Of a DNA stretch of 64,000 nt, positions 34,272 through 43,019 are shown piece by piece. The stretch is from the NCBI RefSeq assembly GCF_003208215.1, contig NZ_QKLW01000001.1, forward strand, positions 700,234 to 764,233. Direction: 5' to 3'. The stretch comes from Marinomonas alcarazii (lineage in GTDB: Bacteria; Pseudomonadota; Gammaproteobacteria; Pseudomonadales; Marinomonadaceae). How positions within the stretch are numbered: the first letter of the stretch is position 1; each line of letters begins with the position of its first letter. Under the pieces are notes generated by a model. The model saw only the letters and a list, made by a program, of their open reading frames with translations. It was not told the DNA's origin and did not search any database. Both the position numbers and the translations under genes were made by a program.

Positions 34272-35228
34272 ATGTCTATACCGTTGATTGATCTGTCGAA
34301 ATTGATTCATGAAAGCGAGTCGGTTCGTCAGAGCGAAATTAAAGCCTTAGATAAGGCATGCCGCGAAATTGGCTTCTTCTACTTGACTAATACAGGTATT
34401 CCGAAAGAGCTGATGGCCGCACTTATGCGCGAGGCCAAGCGTTTTTTTAACCAACCACAAGAAGTCAAAAACGCCATAGATATTAAAAATAGTATTAATC
34501 ACCGTGGTTACGGCAATATTGGTGAAGAGCAGCTTGATGAAGTGGGTCATTCGGACTGGAAAGAAACCTTTGATATGGCGTTGGATTTTCCTACAGATCA
34601 TCCTTTGGCGGTTAAATATCCGACCGCCTATGGCCCAAATCAAAACCCAAGCGATCCTGCTACACTAGAAGTTCTGCAAGAATACTATGTAGAGGCGTTC
34701 CAAGTGGCGCAGAAGTTGTTGACCGCGATGGCGCAGGCCTTGTCTTTGGATGACGATTTTTTCACCCAAGGCTTCAAAAATCACGTGACCGTTTTGCGTA
34801 TGATTCATTATCCGCCACGCCCTGCTAATGATCATGACAATGGTGCGGGTGCTCACACAGACTACGGTTGTGTCACCTTACTATTGCAAGATCAAATAGG
34901 TGGCTTACAAGTGAAAAACCGCAAAGGCGAGTGGGTCGATGCCACACCGATCGACAACGCTTTGGTGGTGAATATTGGCGATCTGATGCAACGCTGGACC
35001 AATGATGAATACGTTTCAACAGCGCACCGAGTGCGCGCTTCTTTACCAGATGTGCATCGCTATTCGTTCCCATTCTTTGTGGAGCCAGACTACGAAACCA
35101 ACGTTGAATGCGTACCGAGCTGTGCGACTGCGGATAAACCTGCGAAATACGATTCGATTTTAAGTGGCGATTGGATTCAATCTCGTTTTGATGCGACGTA
35201 CGCGTATCGTGAAAAAGAGCAAGCTTAA
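34272..35228 (+). CDS. Isopenicillin N synthase-family 2-oxoglutarate/Fe(II) oxygenase
   Basis: A 318-residue oxygenase with an N-terminal DIOX_N part (IPLIDLSKL) and a C-terminal jelly-roll. The iron triad is His195-x-Asp197 (GAHTDYGCVTLL) and His252 (STAHRV), with Arg263 and Ser265 (HRYSFPFF) binding 2-oxoglutarate. Substrate unknown; bacterial members include ethylene-forming, gibberellin-type and many uncharacterised enzymes. AAGGAATATGTA before ATG is a fair ribosome binding site. A strong terminator follows. Confidence 0.88.
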   Translation: MSIPLIDLSKLIHESESVRQSEIKALDKACREIGFFYLTNTGIPKELMAALMREAKRFFNQPQEVKNAIDIKNSINHRGYGNIGEEQLDEVGHSDWKETFDMALDFPTDHPLAVKYPTAYGPNQNPSDPATLEVLQEYYVEAFQVAQKLLTAMAQALSLDDDFFTQGFKNHVTVLRMIHYPPRPANDHDNGAGAHTDYGCVTLLLQDQIGGLQVKNRKGEWVDATPIDNALVVNIGDLMQRWTNDEYVSTAHRVRASLPDVHRYSFPFFVEPDYETNVECVPSCATADKPAKYDSILSGDWIQSRFDATYAYREKEQA

Positions 35229-35272
35229 TCTGGACGACAAGCCGCGAGAGCCTATTCTGAAAGATAAATATG

Positions 35273-35309
35273 TTATTAAAAATGACCGCTAAGCGGTCAT
35301 TTTTAATAA
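35273..35309. terminator. Bidirectional terminator between convergent genes
   Basis: A 17-bp perfect palindromic stem (TTATTAAAAATGACCGC ... its complement) with a 3-base loop. It includes the last codons and stop of the class II amidotransferase gene, and has A and T flanks for both directions. Confidence 0.85.
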
Positions 35310-36074
35310 GCCTGACAAGGGTTGGATTTTGTAAACCTGATCTTGTATTTTGGCAATGTGTCCAGCGGGAACTTGCGTCCAGCTGTCGCCAGAATGGTCG
35401 AGCGGTTCTGAACCAATAACAATGTGTGTGCCAAATTGTTTGTAGTACAAGCTCGGAGCTTGTTCATCACTGGAAAAACGAATGGCAGTGATTTCTACCC
35501 CATCTGAAAACACCGCGGTAAAGCGCAGCGGATCCTGTATGTTTTTTGCTTTCATCATGTCGAGAATTTGCGCCAAGGTTGTCTCAATCGCATGTTCTGG
35601 ATTTGTTTCTAAGCCATTGGCGATCATTAACAAGAAGATAACCTCTGAATCGGTTGCCCCATGGCGATGATTATAAAGGTGTTCTGGAATCAAGCGATCT
35701 AACTGCCAGCGCAACGATTCGTAGCCGCCAATTTGTCCGTTGTGCATGAATAGCCAGTTTTTGTAACTAAACGGATGGCAGTTAGAACGGTTGGTTTCTG
35801 TGCCAGTGGACGAGCGGACGTGCGCGAAGAAGAGCCCGCTTTTTATGTGTCGTGCTAAGCTTTTTAAATTGCTGTCACTCCAAGCTGGTAATACTTCATG
35901 ATAAAGGCCAGGTTCCTCGCGTTCATCGTACCAGCCAAGACCAAAACCGTCTGCATTCACTGTCACTTCCGATTTTCTGGCGCTTAAGCTTTGATGAATT
36001 AAAGAATGCTCTTGTTTGAAAAGTAATGACTCAAGGTAAACCGCGTCACCTTGATACGCCATCCAACGACACAT
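35289..36074 (-). CDS. Class II glutamine amidotransferase (YafJ-like)
   Basis: A 261-residue Ntn hydrolase. The N-terminal nucleophile Cys2 follows the initiator Met (MCRWMAYQGD), and FFAHVRSSTGTETNRSNCHPFSYKNWLFMHNGQIGGY carries the conserved glutaminase residues. YafJ/YafV-like and EgtC-like proteins share this fold; no ergothioneine genes are nearby. The product is a putative gamma-glutamyl amide hydrolase of unknown substrate. AGGAGAAAACC precedes the ATG. The gene's 3' end forms part of the terminator stem. Confidence 0.87.
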   Translation of the reverse strand: MCRWMAYQGDAVYLESLLFKQEHSLIHQSLSARKSEVTVNADGFGLGWYDEREEPGLYHEVLPAWSDSNLKSLARHIKSGLFFAHVRSSTGTETNRSNCHPFSYKNWLFMHNGQIGGYESLRWQLDRLIPEHLYNHRHGATDSEVIFLLMIANGLETNPEHAIETTLAQILDMMKAKNIQDPLRFTAVFSDGVEITAIRFSSDEQAPSLYYKQFGTHIVIGSEPLDHSGDSWTQVPAGHIAKIQDQVYKIQPLSGLLKMTA

Positions 36075-36152
36075 GGTTTTCTCCTAGGAATGAAAAGGGG
36101 AAGTGATTAACTTCCCCTGAAATCTTAATCTAAAAAGTATACTCCTGTAACA

Positions 36153-37820
36153 CTATACTTTGAAATAACTGATCTTAGCGGAAAGCTGTGTTGCTAATGA
36201 GGCCAGCTGTTCTGCAGAGTTGCTTATCGAATGAATCGACTTGGTTGTACGTGACGCAATTTCGGTAATGTTCTCGACGTTGCGGCTGACTTCTGCGGTT
36301 ACCGATGCTTGCTCTTCTGCGGTTGCTGAAATTCGATCGTTCATATCACGAATCTTAGACACGGATTGGTTGATATGACGTAGGGAATCTTCCTCGTGTT
36401 TTACTTGATTAACCGCATCCGTAGAGCGCTGATGGCTCGATGTCATGGCTTTCACAGCAGAGCTGGTGCCACTTTGCAGTAGCGCGATCATTTTCTCGAT
36501 TTCTTGCGTGGCGTTTTGAGTGTTTTGGGCAAGATGGCGTACTTCATCGGCTACCACAGCAAAACCTCGGCCTTGCTCGCCCGCTCGCGCTGCTTCAATT
36601 GCCGCGTTCAAGGCAAGTAGGTTGGTTTGTTCGGCAATGCCTAGGATAGTATTCAGAATGGTGCTGATTTCTTGAGTATTAGACTGTAGATCATTAATCG
36701 TATCGGCAGAACTGGCAATTTCGCTCGCCAGCTCCTGAATGCTGGCAATGGTTTTCGTGACTATCGCTGTGCCTTCATTGGCAGCGGTTTCAGCATTGTG
36801 GGCGGCTTGGCTTGCGTCTGTGGTGGATTCGGATACGTGAACCGCCGTGGATTGTATTTCTTGTATTGCCTGAGAAATGAAGTTGGTTTCTTCTTGCTGG
36901 CGATCCACCATTTCTGAAGATTCATCGGTGATTCGATTCAGATCATTAGCGGCATTTGTCAGCATAGAACTGGATTCCGCTACATCGTGCAGAATACTAC
37001 TAAGCTGTATCACAAGCTTATCCATTGCTGTTTCTAACAGGCCAATTTCATCCTTACGAGTTCTGGTCACTTGTGATTTGGCTAGATTCCCTGCTGCAAT
37101 GTCTTCAGCCCGGCGAACGGCGCGAATAAGAGGGCGACAGATACCGTTAACGATAATAATGCTGACGACAATACCAACAGCAATAAGGATAGCGGCAAGT
37201 GCGCCACTGGTATAAATGGTTTGATCAAGTTTACTGCTTTGGGCTTGCGCAACGTTATCGCTGTAATTGTTAATCGCGGTAATGATTTCTTCCATTTGCG
37301 CATTAACGGTAATCAGACTTTCTTCGGCTTCTTTACGGAATTTATTGGCTTTTAGGGTGTTAAGTTTTTCCCACCAGTTGTAGGTTTCTGTACTAGAGGC
37401 TAGGAAAACTTCTTGTTGTTCTTCGAGAGCTTTGATTTGTTCAAATAATCCCTCTAGCCCATCGTGCACAGGCAGAGTGGCAAGGATGCTTTTTACGTTT
37501 TCAATACTGATGAGCAACTCGCCAGTATAGGTCTTAAATTTATTTGCGGATTCGGTAACTTGTTCTACGCCATAACCGCCAATCGATTTGGCGATAGATA
37601 CCTGGAAAAAGCCTCGTTCGAACTCAACCGATTGCTGCAATAAAAGCTGACGGCTTTTTTCTAAGTTTTTAACGAGTTGGAGGCTTTGAGAGGAAAGGCT
37701 TTGTAATTCAGAAGAGACAGATTTACTGGTTAAAGCCGAGCTGATACTAATTCCTACAATAACCAGTGAAAACAACGCAATAAGCGATAATATCTTGGTG
37801 CGTACAGACAGTTTTAACAT
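36153..37820 (-). CDS. Methyl-accepting chemotaxis protein
   Basis: A 555-residue receptor. I start at 37820 ([14 protein letters not shown]) since the 12 extra codons upstream have no ribosome binding site. There is a membrane helix at 8-28, a periplasmic helical sensor of about 160 residues, a second membrane helix (about 200-225), a HAMP domain ([21 protein letters not shown]) and a cytoplasmic coiled coil with the conserved tip [35 protein letters not shown]. The ligand is unknown. The gene is alone, with no che genes near. Confidence 0.92.
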   Translation of the reverse strand: MLKLSVRTKILSLIALFSLVIVGISISSALTSKSVSSELQSLSSQSLQLVKNLEKSRQLLLQQSVEFERGFFQVSIAKSIGGYGVEQVTESANKFKTYTGELLISIENVKSILATLPVHDGLEGLFEQIKALEEQQEVFLASSTETYNWWEKLNTLKANKFRKEAEESLITVNAQMEEIITAINNYSDNVAQAQSSKLDQTIYTSGALAAILIAVGIVVSIIIVNGICRPLIRAVRRAEDIAAGNLAKSQVTRTRKDEIGLLETAMDKLVIQLSSILHDVAESSSMLTNAANDLNRITDESSEMVDRQQEETNFISQAIQEIQSTAVHVSESTTDASQAAHNAETAANEGTAIVTKTIASIQELASEIASSADTINDLQSNTQEISTILNTILGIAEQTNLLALNAAIEAARAGEQGRGFAVVADEVRHLAQNTQNATQEIEKMIALLQSGTSSAVKAMTSSHQRSTDAVNQVKHEEDSLRHINQSVSKIRDMNDRISATAEEQASVTAEVSRNVENITEIASRTTKSIHSISNSAEQLASLATQLSAKISYFKV

Positions 37821-38146
37821 AGCGTATCCAATATTAAGAGTGGAAGAGAATGACATTTAGTCAGCAATAGTTGTGCCAATAAAATTACATTAACTTACAG
37901 AAATAACGTCTGCTTATAGCTTTCTATGTATTGGTACTTATTTTTCAGTTTTAAGTACTATTTTTGAAAGTGGAGCATCGTGGTGCAGATAGGGTTATTT
38001 CTGTGTCATGTCTTAGCCCGTTTTTCTTGTCTGAAATGTGCAAGAAAAGCGGTCTACTCTTAAGATAGCGTGAAAGGGGAGTAAAGGTACAGAGAAAATT
38101 GCAATTTATGCACCGCTTCAGTGCATAAATTGCCATGGAGGTTGGT
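37821..38146. other. Intergenic region MCP / hisI
   Basis: No ORF supported. It holds the MCP promoter and the hisI terminator hairpin. Confidence 0.4.
38101..38133 (-). terminator. Hairpin at the end of the queD-like/hisI transcript
   Basis: GCAATTTATGCAC (38101-38113) and GTGCATAAATTGC (38121-38133) form a perfect 13-bp stem with a 7-base loop; on the minus strand AATTTTCT follows. The T run is short. Confidence 0.6.
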
Positions 38147-38551
38147 CTATTGTGGAGCGGACTTTATAACCACTTCATTCCCTTCGACAGAAAAGAAGAA
38201 GCAGTCGCGACGATTTGTGTGGCAGGCTGGGCCTTTCTGATCTACTTGAATAAGTATCGCATCGCCATCGCAATCAAATGACATAGACACTAATGTTTGG
38301 CGGTGCCCCGAGCTTTCGCCTTTGCGCCAGTAAGTTTGGCGTGAACGAGACCAGTAACACACTTGCCCCGTTTCTAATGTTTCACGAATGGATTTCTCAT
38401 TCATGTAGGCAAGCATTAATACTTCGCCAGTATCGTGCTGCTGCGCAATGGCTGCGATCAAACCATGTTCGTCTGTTTTTAAATTGGTTAATACCGTGTC
38501 TAGCGATAACTTTTCGCCTTGAGCGAGGTTCTCGTACTCTTTTAAGCTCAT
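38147..38551 (-). CDS. hisI: Phosphoribosyl-AMP cyclohydrolase
   Basis: A 134-residue HisI that opens the ring of phosphoribosyl-AMP in histidine synthesis. The metal-binding segment is SFDCDGDAILIQVDQKGPACHTNRRDCFFF with Asp93, Cys94, Asp95 and Asp97, then Cys110 and Cys117. WRKGESSGH is the substrate loop. It is a stand-alone HisI, not fused to HisE. It overlaps the QueD-like gene by four bases (ATGA), so the two are coupled, an unusual partnership. Confidence 0.95.
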   Translation of the reverse strand: MSLKEYENLAQGEKLSLDTVLTNLKTDEHGLIAAIAQQHDTGEVLMLAYMNEKSIRETLETGQVCYWSRSRQTYWRKGESSGHRQTLVSMSFDCDGDAILIQVDQKGPACHTNRRDCFFFSVEGNEVVIKSAPQ

Positions 38552-39429
38552 ACTCTTGCCTTTACTTTTTCTGAAATCGCGCCCTTGCCAATACCTTCAA
38601 AGCCGTGGGCTTCAATGTGTGTGCCTGGGTTTTCTTCTGCCAAGACATCAGCAATGTGTGCGGAAAGTGACTCAACCGTGGTATCGCAATCCAACATGTA
38701 AACCTGATTACTGTCTATTTTTAGCTCAAACAAACCTTGCTGGCTGGTATAACTGAAACAGTGATAGCTCACGTCGTTTTCGGTGACTTGGTTTATCAAG
38801 TCTTCTTGTGTGCCTAAATAGATGTCTTCCCAACGTGTTGCCCAATCGTGTTCCATTGCCGCATTACGTTCGCCATTGGCGTAAATTTCAACCGTAGAGC
38901 GATGACCGTGAGCAATACGTTGGCAGTTACCAGCGTGTTTTTTCAAGCCATGGCTGTATTGATATTGCGCGCCAGAAATGTGTTCTGGTGAAAAACGCAC
39001 GCTTACCGCTTCTAACTCAGCAGGAAGTAGGTTCAATATTTGTGCTTCAACCCACTTGGCAACGGCGTCTGGTGTGACTTCTGTCATGGGTAAAACGCAA
39101 ATGGCCTGAGCTGGCGCATCGCATTGAAATACGCGTTTGTCGCCAGCGGCTTCTTTACTGTGATCAAAATGAAAAGAAACACGATCACCAGCCAATGGCG
39201 TAAGAGTAGATCCGTTGTGCTCGGCAGGAATCGCCAGCATGTGATCTATATTGTCATCCAGCCATTTCTTGATTTGTTTTTTCACGATACTGAAATCACA
39301 AATCATGCTTTCATCGTTTAACTTGCCGGTCAGTACAATGTCGGTTTGCCAGCTTTCACCCAACAAGCCACGCTTGGCGTCAAAGTAGGAAAAATCCACG
39401 TGGGTTAGGTTTTTTACAAATAGCTTCAA
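38548..39429 (-). CDS. Tandem 6-carboxytetrahydropterin synthase (QueD/PTPS)-like protein
   Basis: A 293-residue protein that looks like two PTPS/QueD domains in a row. The first (about 1-115) has the LFVKNLTHVDFSYFD start and a DFSIVKKQIKKWLDDNIDHMLAIP helix with the Asp-His pair, but the zinc HGH is replaced by GES. The second (about 140-293) keeps a Cys-x5-HGH segment (NCQRIAHGHRSTVEIY). QueD proteins make pterin-like precursors of queuosine. The start is TTG 39429 because AGGAG is 7 bases upstream and QueD-type sequence begins there. Coupled to hisI. Function uncertain. Confidence 0.72.
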   Translation of the reverse strand: MKLFVKNLTHVDFSYFDAKRGLLGESWQTDIVLTGKLNDESMICDFSIVKKQIKKWLDDNIDHMLAIPAEHNGSTLTPLAGDRVSFHFDHSKEAAGDKRVFQCDAPAQAICVLPMTEVTPDAVAKWVEAQILNLLPAELEAVSVRFSPEHISGAQYQYSHGLKKHAGNCQRIAHGHRSTVEIYANGERNAAMEHDWATRWEDIYLGTQEDLINQVTENDVSYHCFSYTSQQGLFELKIDSNQVYMLDCDTTVESLSAHIADVLAEENPGTHIEAHGFEGIGKGAISEKVKARV

Positions 39430-39585
39430 CTCGCTACTCCTATGATTCTTAATGGCGCGTATCTTACCGTAAATGTAACCCGCGTTATAGGCTGAGACTA
39501 AAAAGCGCAAGCACGGGACAAGAGATGGAAAGGGCGCTTGATAAGCAAAAAGATTTAAGTATTTGAAAATACATAAGAAAGGCGG

Positions 39586-39613
39586 TTGATATTTCGTATT
39601 GGCTGCGTATAAT
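39586..39613 (+). promoter_or_regulatory. Sigma-70 promoter of ffs
   Basis: TTGATA (39586-39591) and a consensus TATAAT (39608-39613) have a 16-base spacer. Transcription would start near 39620, giving a leader of about 24 bases before the mature RNA, like the RNase P-removed leader of E. coli 4.5S RNA. Confidence 0.75.
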
Positions 39614-39643
39614 TGCGCCCCAAGGTCAACAGGCCTCCTTTAT

Positions 39644-39756
39644 GGTGTCTCTGCTGGTCCCCTCGCAACGATAAACCGTTAATCTGGTCAGGTCCGGAAG
39701 GAAGCAGCCACAGCGGTGGACTTGTGTGCCGAGGTGCGGCTGGTAGAGATGCCACC
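39644..39756 (+). ncRNA. ffs: 4.5S RNA of the signal recognition particle (bacterial small SRP RNA)
   Basis: The universally conserved SRP core GGTCAGGTCCGGAAGGAAGC (39688-39707) lies in the apical loop region, and the mirrored GTGTGCCGAGG is on the 3' side. The ends GGTGTCTCT and AGAGATGCCACC pair to close a rod of about 113 bases. It binds Ffh and guides inner-membrane proteins to FtsY. Exact ends are set by the pairing and are good to a few bases. Confidence 0.96.
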
Positions 39757-39903
39757 TTAATCTCTCCAACGTTCTACATTTTCCTTTTTTACTTCAATAC
39801 TTATTTCATTCCTTACCGTTTCTACAAAACTTTTTTGATGCATTATTACGCCTTTTGTTGCTGTCACACCGACTTGAAGCTACCTTACTCCTCACTGCTG
39901 AAC

Positions 39904-40177
39904 CTAAACAATATCACTTGTAGGGCACGATAAGCGAAGCGCAATCTGCCGCACAAACCATTTTTCGTCTGACCCTGATAGATTGAACGCACCATAGAGC
40001 GTTGGTGCCAAAACCTCTGCGATGACGTTGTCATCAAGTTCACCAGCCACGATATACGTAAACTCGCCCGCGGCAGCTAGCAAGACAAGAAGAGCAGGGA
40101 TCGACTGGACAAACGCTACATGCACACCCATTCCAGAGAATAGATGCGCAAAGCGTTGGGGGAGTGGGGAAGAATGG
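39904..40177 (-). pseudogene. Unidentified coding remnant
   Basis: A minus-strand frame (from about 40167) reads PQRFAHLFSGMGVHVAFVQSI then LLVLLAAAGEFTYIVAGELDDNVIAEVLAP. It has normal codon use and higher GC than its AT-rich neighbour. The frame runs on into the 2TM gene without a plausible start, and its last residues (RQIALRLSC) are the translation of a REP-like hairpin. I read it as the remains of an older gene cut by the island. Family not recognised. Confidence 0.4.
39923..39950. repeat. REP-like hairpin
   Basis: The stretch starting GGGCACGATAAGCG and ending CGCAATCTGCC folds as an imperfect hairpin (GGCA/TGCC, GAT/ATC, GCG/CGC). It is of the class of extragenic palindromes common in gammaproteobacteria. 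Only this copy is in the window. Confidence 0.45.
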
Positions 40178-40912
40178 TTAACTAATGATTTTATAAGCTT
40201 CTTTATCTTGTTTTCCCCATACATCTTTAAATCTATCTATTAAATTGTCAAATGATATTGAAACAAAATAGCTCTTATCTTCAACTATACCATTATTTGA
40301 TACAGTGTATGTTATCTCAATTTCTTTATTGTTATTGTTTTTTATGAAATTTGCATTATCAACAGGACTTTTGAATTCACTATTTAGTAATGATTTTATT
40401 GTTAGTGATTTAGAAGTATTTGAATTAAGTGTGAAATCTTTGCTTTCAATGTTTGTTTCGCTGTCAGTAATTGATAATGGGTTCACGAGTTTTACATTTT
40501 TATTATCTGAAAATGCGTTTATTTTAAAATTTAAAAACGCTGCGCTATTGTTGGTGCGGTTATCGATGTGTAACTTTATTGTTATGTTGGCATTTCTGAA
40601 AATCAATCCTGTTCCTGATGAGAAGGTTATAGCAGAATGAATCGTATGTATTCTTATTTCTTTACTATCTTCTATGCTTTTTAAATCTTTATTTTTAATT
40701 GTCAAATCTTCGATTTTTTGGTTTTGTTCTTTCCATCTTTGATGAGCAGCATAATAAAAAGATATCAAAATGCAGGTTGTAGCAATAATTGATAATACTT
40801 TTCCGTTTGCAGGTGGAATGAAGTTGGATAGTATGATCAATAAGAAACTTATTAGTCCAAATATTGCGTTTGATTTTTCGTATATGTCTTTTATAAAGTT
40901 AATGTGTTGCAT
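40178..40912 (-). CDS. 2TM membrane protein with beta-rich cytoplasmic or periplasmic domain
   Basis: I do not recognise the family. The 244-residue protein has two membrane helices close to its N-terminus (about 17-33 and 38-57), then a charged coiled-coil (about 58-82), then a domain of about 160 residues rich in alternating beta strands and Asn/Ser/Thr (ITIKLHIDNRTNNSAAFLNFKINAF). This resembles an Ig-like or sensor sandwich. It is the last gene of an AT-rich operon, 32 bases after a RelA/SpoT-fold gene. By layout it could be a membrane effector triggered by a nucleotide, but no family match supports this. Confidence 0.65.
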   Translation of the reverse strand: MQHINFIKDIYEKSNAIFGLISFLLIILSNFIPPANGKVLSIIATTCILISFYYAAHQRWKEQNQKIEDLTIKNKDLKSIEDSKEIRIHTIHSAITFSSGTGLIFRNANITIKLHIDNRTNNSAAFLNFKINAFSDNKNVKLVNPLSITDSETNIESKDFTLNSNTSKSLTIKSLLNSEFKSPVDNANFIKNNNNKEIEITYTVSNNGIVEDKSYFVSISFDNLIDRFKDVWGKQDKEAYKIIS

Positions 40913-40944
40913 TTTGTTTTTTCTCTTGATTTTTTAAAATAGAG

Positions 40945-41925
40945 TTATTCATTTATTAGGCTTGCTCCTAGATCAGCTGCTATCTCATCAAGATCTTTTC
41001 TAGAAATTGGCCATTCCCGATCTGCATCATTTGGTTTTTTTAAAATAAGGTAAATTATAAATAAGATTGTACTTTGTCTATAGAGCGAATTTTTAGGTAG
41101 TAGGCTGGTTATGAGTTGGGCTAGGCTCTGTTTTCTTTGGAAAAGCTTTTCTATTCTTCTCATAAGCTCATCATCAATAAGGTATTCATAAGCATCCCAT
41201 ATTATAGCGGATGACTTTTCAAATGTTGGGTGTATACCTATTAGTAAAAAATATAGCGAGTCCAGTTTTTCTTTTATGTTAAACTCTTTGAACTTAGAGT
41301 TGTTCAGCTCTATTGATACCGATCTGAAGAAGTCATCAGTTGTCTCAATAAGCGCCATGCTTTTAGCTACAGTTCTGTAGACAGAAGGCTTTACTTTCTT
41401 TGTTGCTTTGTAAATTTGATCGTGCGTTAACTCAGCATGAGCATGTTGTAAAAGTGTTCTAACTTGCACTTCACATGGCGTATTGGTTGTAATAGTCACG
41501 TCTTCTAGTTGAATGTCTACCTTTGGTCTAAGTATGTAATGAACAGACTGATATCCAAAAGCAAGAGGACTCTCTTCTTTCTCTTGCTCAAAGTGTTTGC
41601 ATTCATCATAGCTCCATTGATTAGAGCTTTTGATGATATTGCAAATGTCATTAATATCCTCAAGCAGTAAGACGATAAAACGAATACCAACTTTATCTTC
41701 AATATCATGATAAGGGTCGCTATAACCCTTGTTACGATGGAACGCTTTATCAATAATTGATTTATCATCTTTTAAACGATATTTAACTGGAACCTTCAAA
41801 AAAGAATTTAGGTCCTTTCCAATATCAAAAAGCTGTGTTTGAACTTCATTCTGAATAAAGTTACCCCAAGCTTCATATATAGGCTTGTCATTTATCCATT
41901 TTTTTAAAAACTCATCTTCATTCAT
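40945..41925 (-). CDS. RelA/SpoT-domain nucleotide pyrophosphokinase
   Basis: The protein (326 residues from ATG 41925, which overlaps the upstream stop as ATGA; ATG 41967 is an alternative) has a RelA/SpoT synthetase core: the VKYRLKDDKSIIDK G-loop region (about 46-60), DIEDKVGIRFIV with the metal Asp at residue 77, FGYQSVHYILRPK, and PCEVQVRTLLQHAHAELTHD with the catalytic Glu at residue 152. No HD hydrolase, TGS or ACT domain is present, so it is a small alarmone synthetase type. The C-terminal 130 residues are helical and unfamiliar. Related proteins make (p)ppGpp, (p)ppApp or pyrophosphorylate tRNA as toxins. It sits between the NA37 and 2TM genes. Confidence 0.8.
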   Translation of the reverse strand: MNEDEFLKKWINDKPIYEAWGNFIQNEVQTQLFDIGKDLNSFLKVPVKYRLKDDKSIIDKAFHRNKGYSDPYHDIEDKVGIRFIVLLLEDINDICNIIKSSNQWSYDECKHFEQEKEESPLAFGYQSVHYILRPKVDIQLEDVTITTNTPCEVQVRTLLQHAHAELTHDQIYKATKKVKPSVYRTVAKSMALIETTDDFFRSVSIELNNSKFKEFNIKEKLDSLYFLLIGIHPTFEKSSAIIWDAYEYLIDDELMRRIEKLFQRKQSLAQLITSLLPKNSLYRQSTILFIIYLILKKPNDADREWPISRKDLDEIAADLGASLINE

Positions 41926-43019
41926 TCTTGGTTTGTTATTTTTTCTTTCACTATTATTTGAGTCCATTCTGGTATATTACCTCTTTCATCAGGTGTACCT
42001 TTAATGCTTTCAAACGATATTTTTTCTTTAAATACTTCAGGCGAAGCTGTTAGTTTTATGTTGCTATTAAAGGACAGTTTTCTTAGTTTAAGGCTTTTCT
42101 TTATGTGCTCTACATCTTTTGTGAAATTCTCTCTTGGCAACCCATTGTCTTCTAGGCTTTCAATGAGGTCTTCTCTAATGTCTTCATTTAAATAGTCATT
42201 AGAGAAGTCTACAGGACTAATTATAGGTGACGTATTGACTTTAATGTAGCTGATTAAAGCGTTTATATAATCATTTTTTTCTTCTTCATCTATTTCTAAT
42301 TCACTTATAAACTTCTTTGTTAGCTCAAAGAAAAGCTTTGTTCTTCTCGCACTTGTATCTGGGTAGGTAAATCCTAAAAATCCGTTGTAAAAATAGTAAG
42401 CAGCCGCTTTGCCTTCGGCTTGGCTTATTTGATAATCAGATACCCATACTTCCCAGCTTCTGTTTAAATCTTCGTTATCAGGCTGAAAATTTCTTTTTTG
42501 TAGAAATGCGGCTGTTTTATAAAGTCGAGCGCTGGGAGTAAGCAATACATCCTCAATGTAGTTTAATGATATTTTATTGGTATCAGGATCAACTAGTTTT
42601 TGATAAGCATTGTGTGTTTCTGCTTTTATGATTCCAAGGAACGGTGTGTCTGGAAAATTACAAGTGCCTGTAAATACAACGACGATACCGCCAGGATAAG
42701 ATGCTTTTTTTTGTGCCTTATCAAGTAGTTTTGCAATCTCAAATGAGGAATTTATAAACGCCTCATTATCTTCGTTTATTGCTCTATCGACCAACCTACT
42801 TAAGCTTGTTGCATCTTGCCTTTCTATGATCATTTCAACTGCTTTGGTGTTTTCCCCAAGTGCGTCACTAACTCGGCTCCTGAAATTTGACATGGCACTA
42901 TCGTCAAATTCGGTATATGCAGTACTTTTCGACGGAGCTTGTTGGATTTGGAGCTCTTTATTTTTTTTAAAAATTTGGTGGATGATAATCTGGTTAATCT
43001 TGGCGTTAAGAAACTGCAT
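41922..43019 (-). CDS. NA37 / NdpA (YejK)-like nucleoid-associated protein
   Basis: A 365-residue protein with the NA37 layout: N-terminal INQIIIHQIFKK, middle GGIVVVFTGTCNFPDTPFLGIIKAE, WVSDYQISQAEGKAAAYYFYNGFLGFTYPDTSARRTKLFFELT, and C-terminal KLSFNSNIKLTASPEVFKEKISFESI. E. coli YejK binds DNA in the nucleoid; here NA37 is the first gene of an operon with a RelA/SpoT enzyme and a 2TM protein. I start at 43019 because AGAGAAGATTT precedes that ATG and the family starts there. The AT-rich composition suggests transfer. The family call rests on pattern similarity. Confidence 0.68.
   Translation of the reverse strand: MQFLNAKINQIIIHQIFKKNKELQIQQAPSKSTAYTEFDDSAMSNFRSRVSDALGENTKAVEMIIERQDATSLSRLVDRAINEDNEAFINSSFEIAKLLDKAQKKASYPGGIVVVFTGTCNFPDTPFLGIIKAETHNAYQKLVDPDTNKISLNYIEDVLLTPSARLYKTAAFLQKRNFQPDNEDLNRSWEVWVSDYQISQAEGKAAAYYFYNGFLGFTYPDTSARRTKLFFELTKKFISELEIDEEEKNDYINALISYIKVNTSPIISPVDFSNDYLNEDIREDLIESLEDNGLPRENFTKDVEHIKKSLKLRKLSFNSNIKLTASPEVFKEKISFESIKGTPDERGNIPEWTQIIVKEKITNQE

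Larger units (their letters stand above)
39757..40177. other. Region downstream of ffs, left edge of accessory island
   Basis: No intact gene is supported. It holds an ORF remnant and a REP-like hairpin, both listed. Base composition changes from moderate GC (about 39900-40165) to very AT-rich from 40180 on. Confidence 0.5.

Noticed and set aside
39555-39755. Minus-strand ORF over the ffs gene
   Set aside because: It is antisense to the SRP RNA and has no ribosome binding site or family features.
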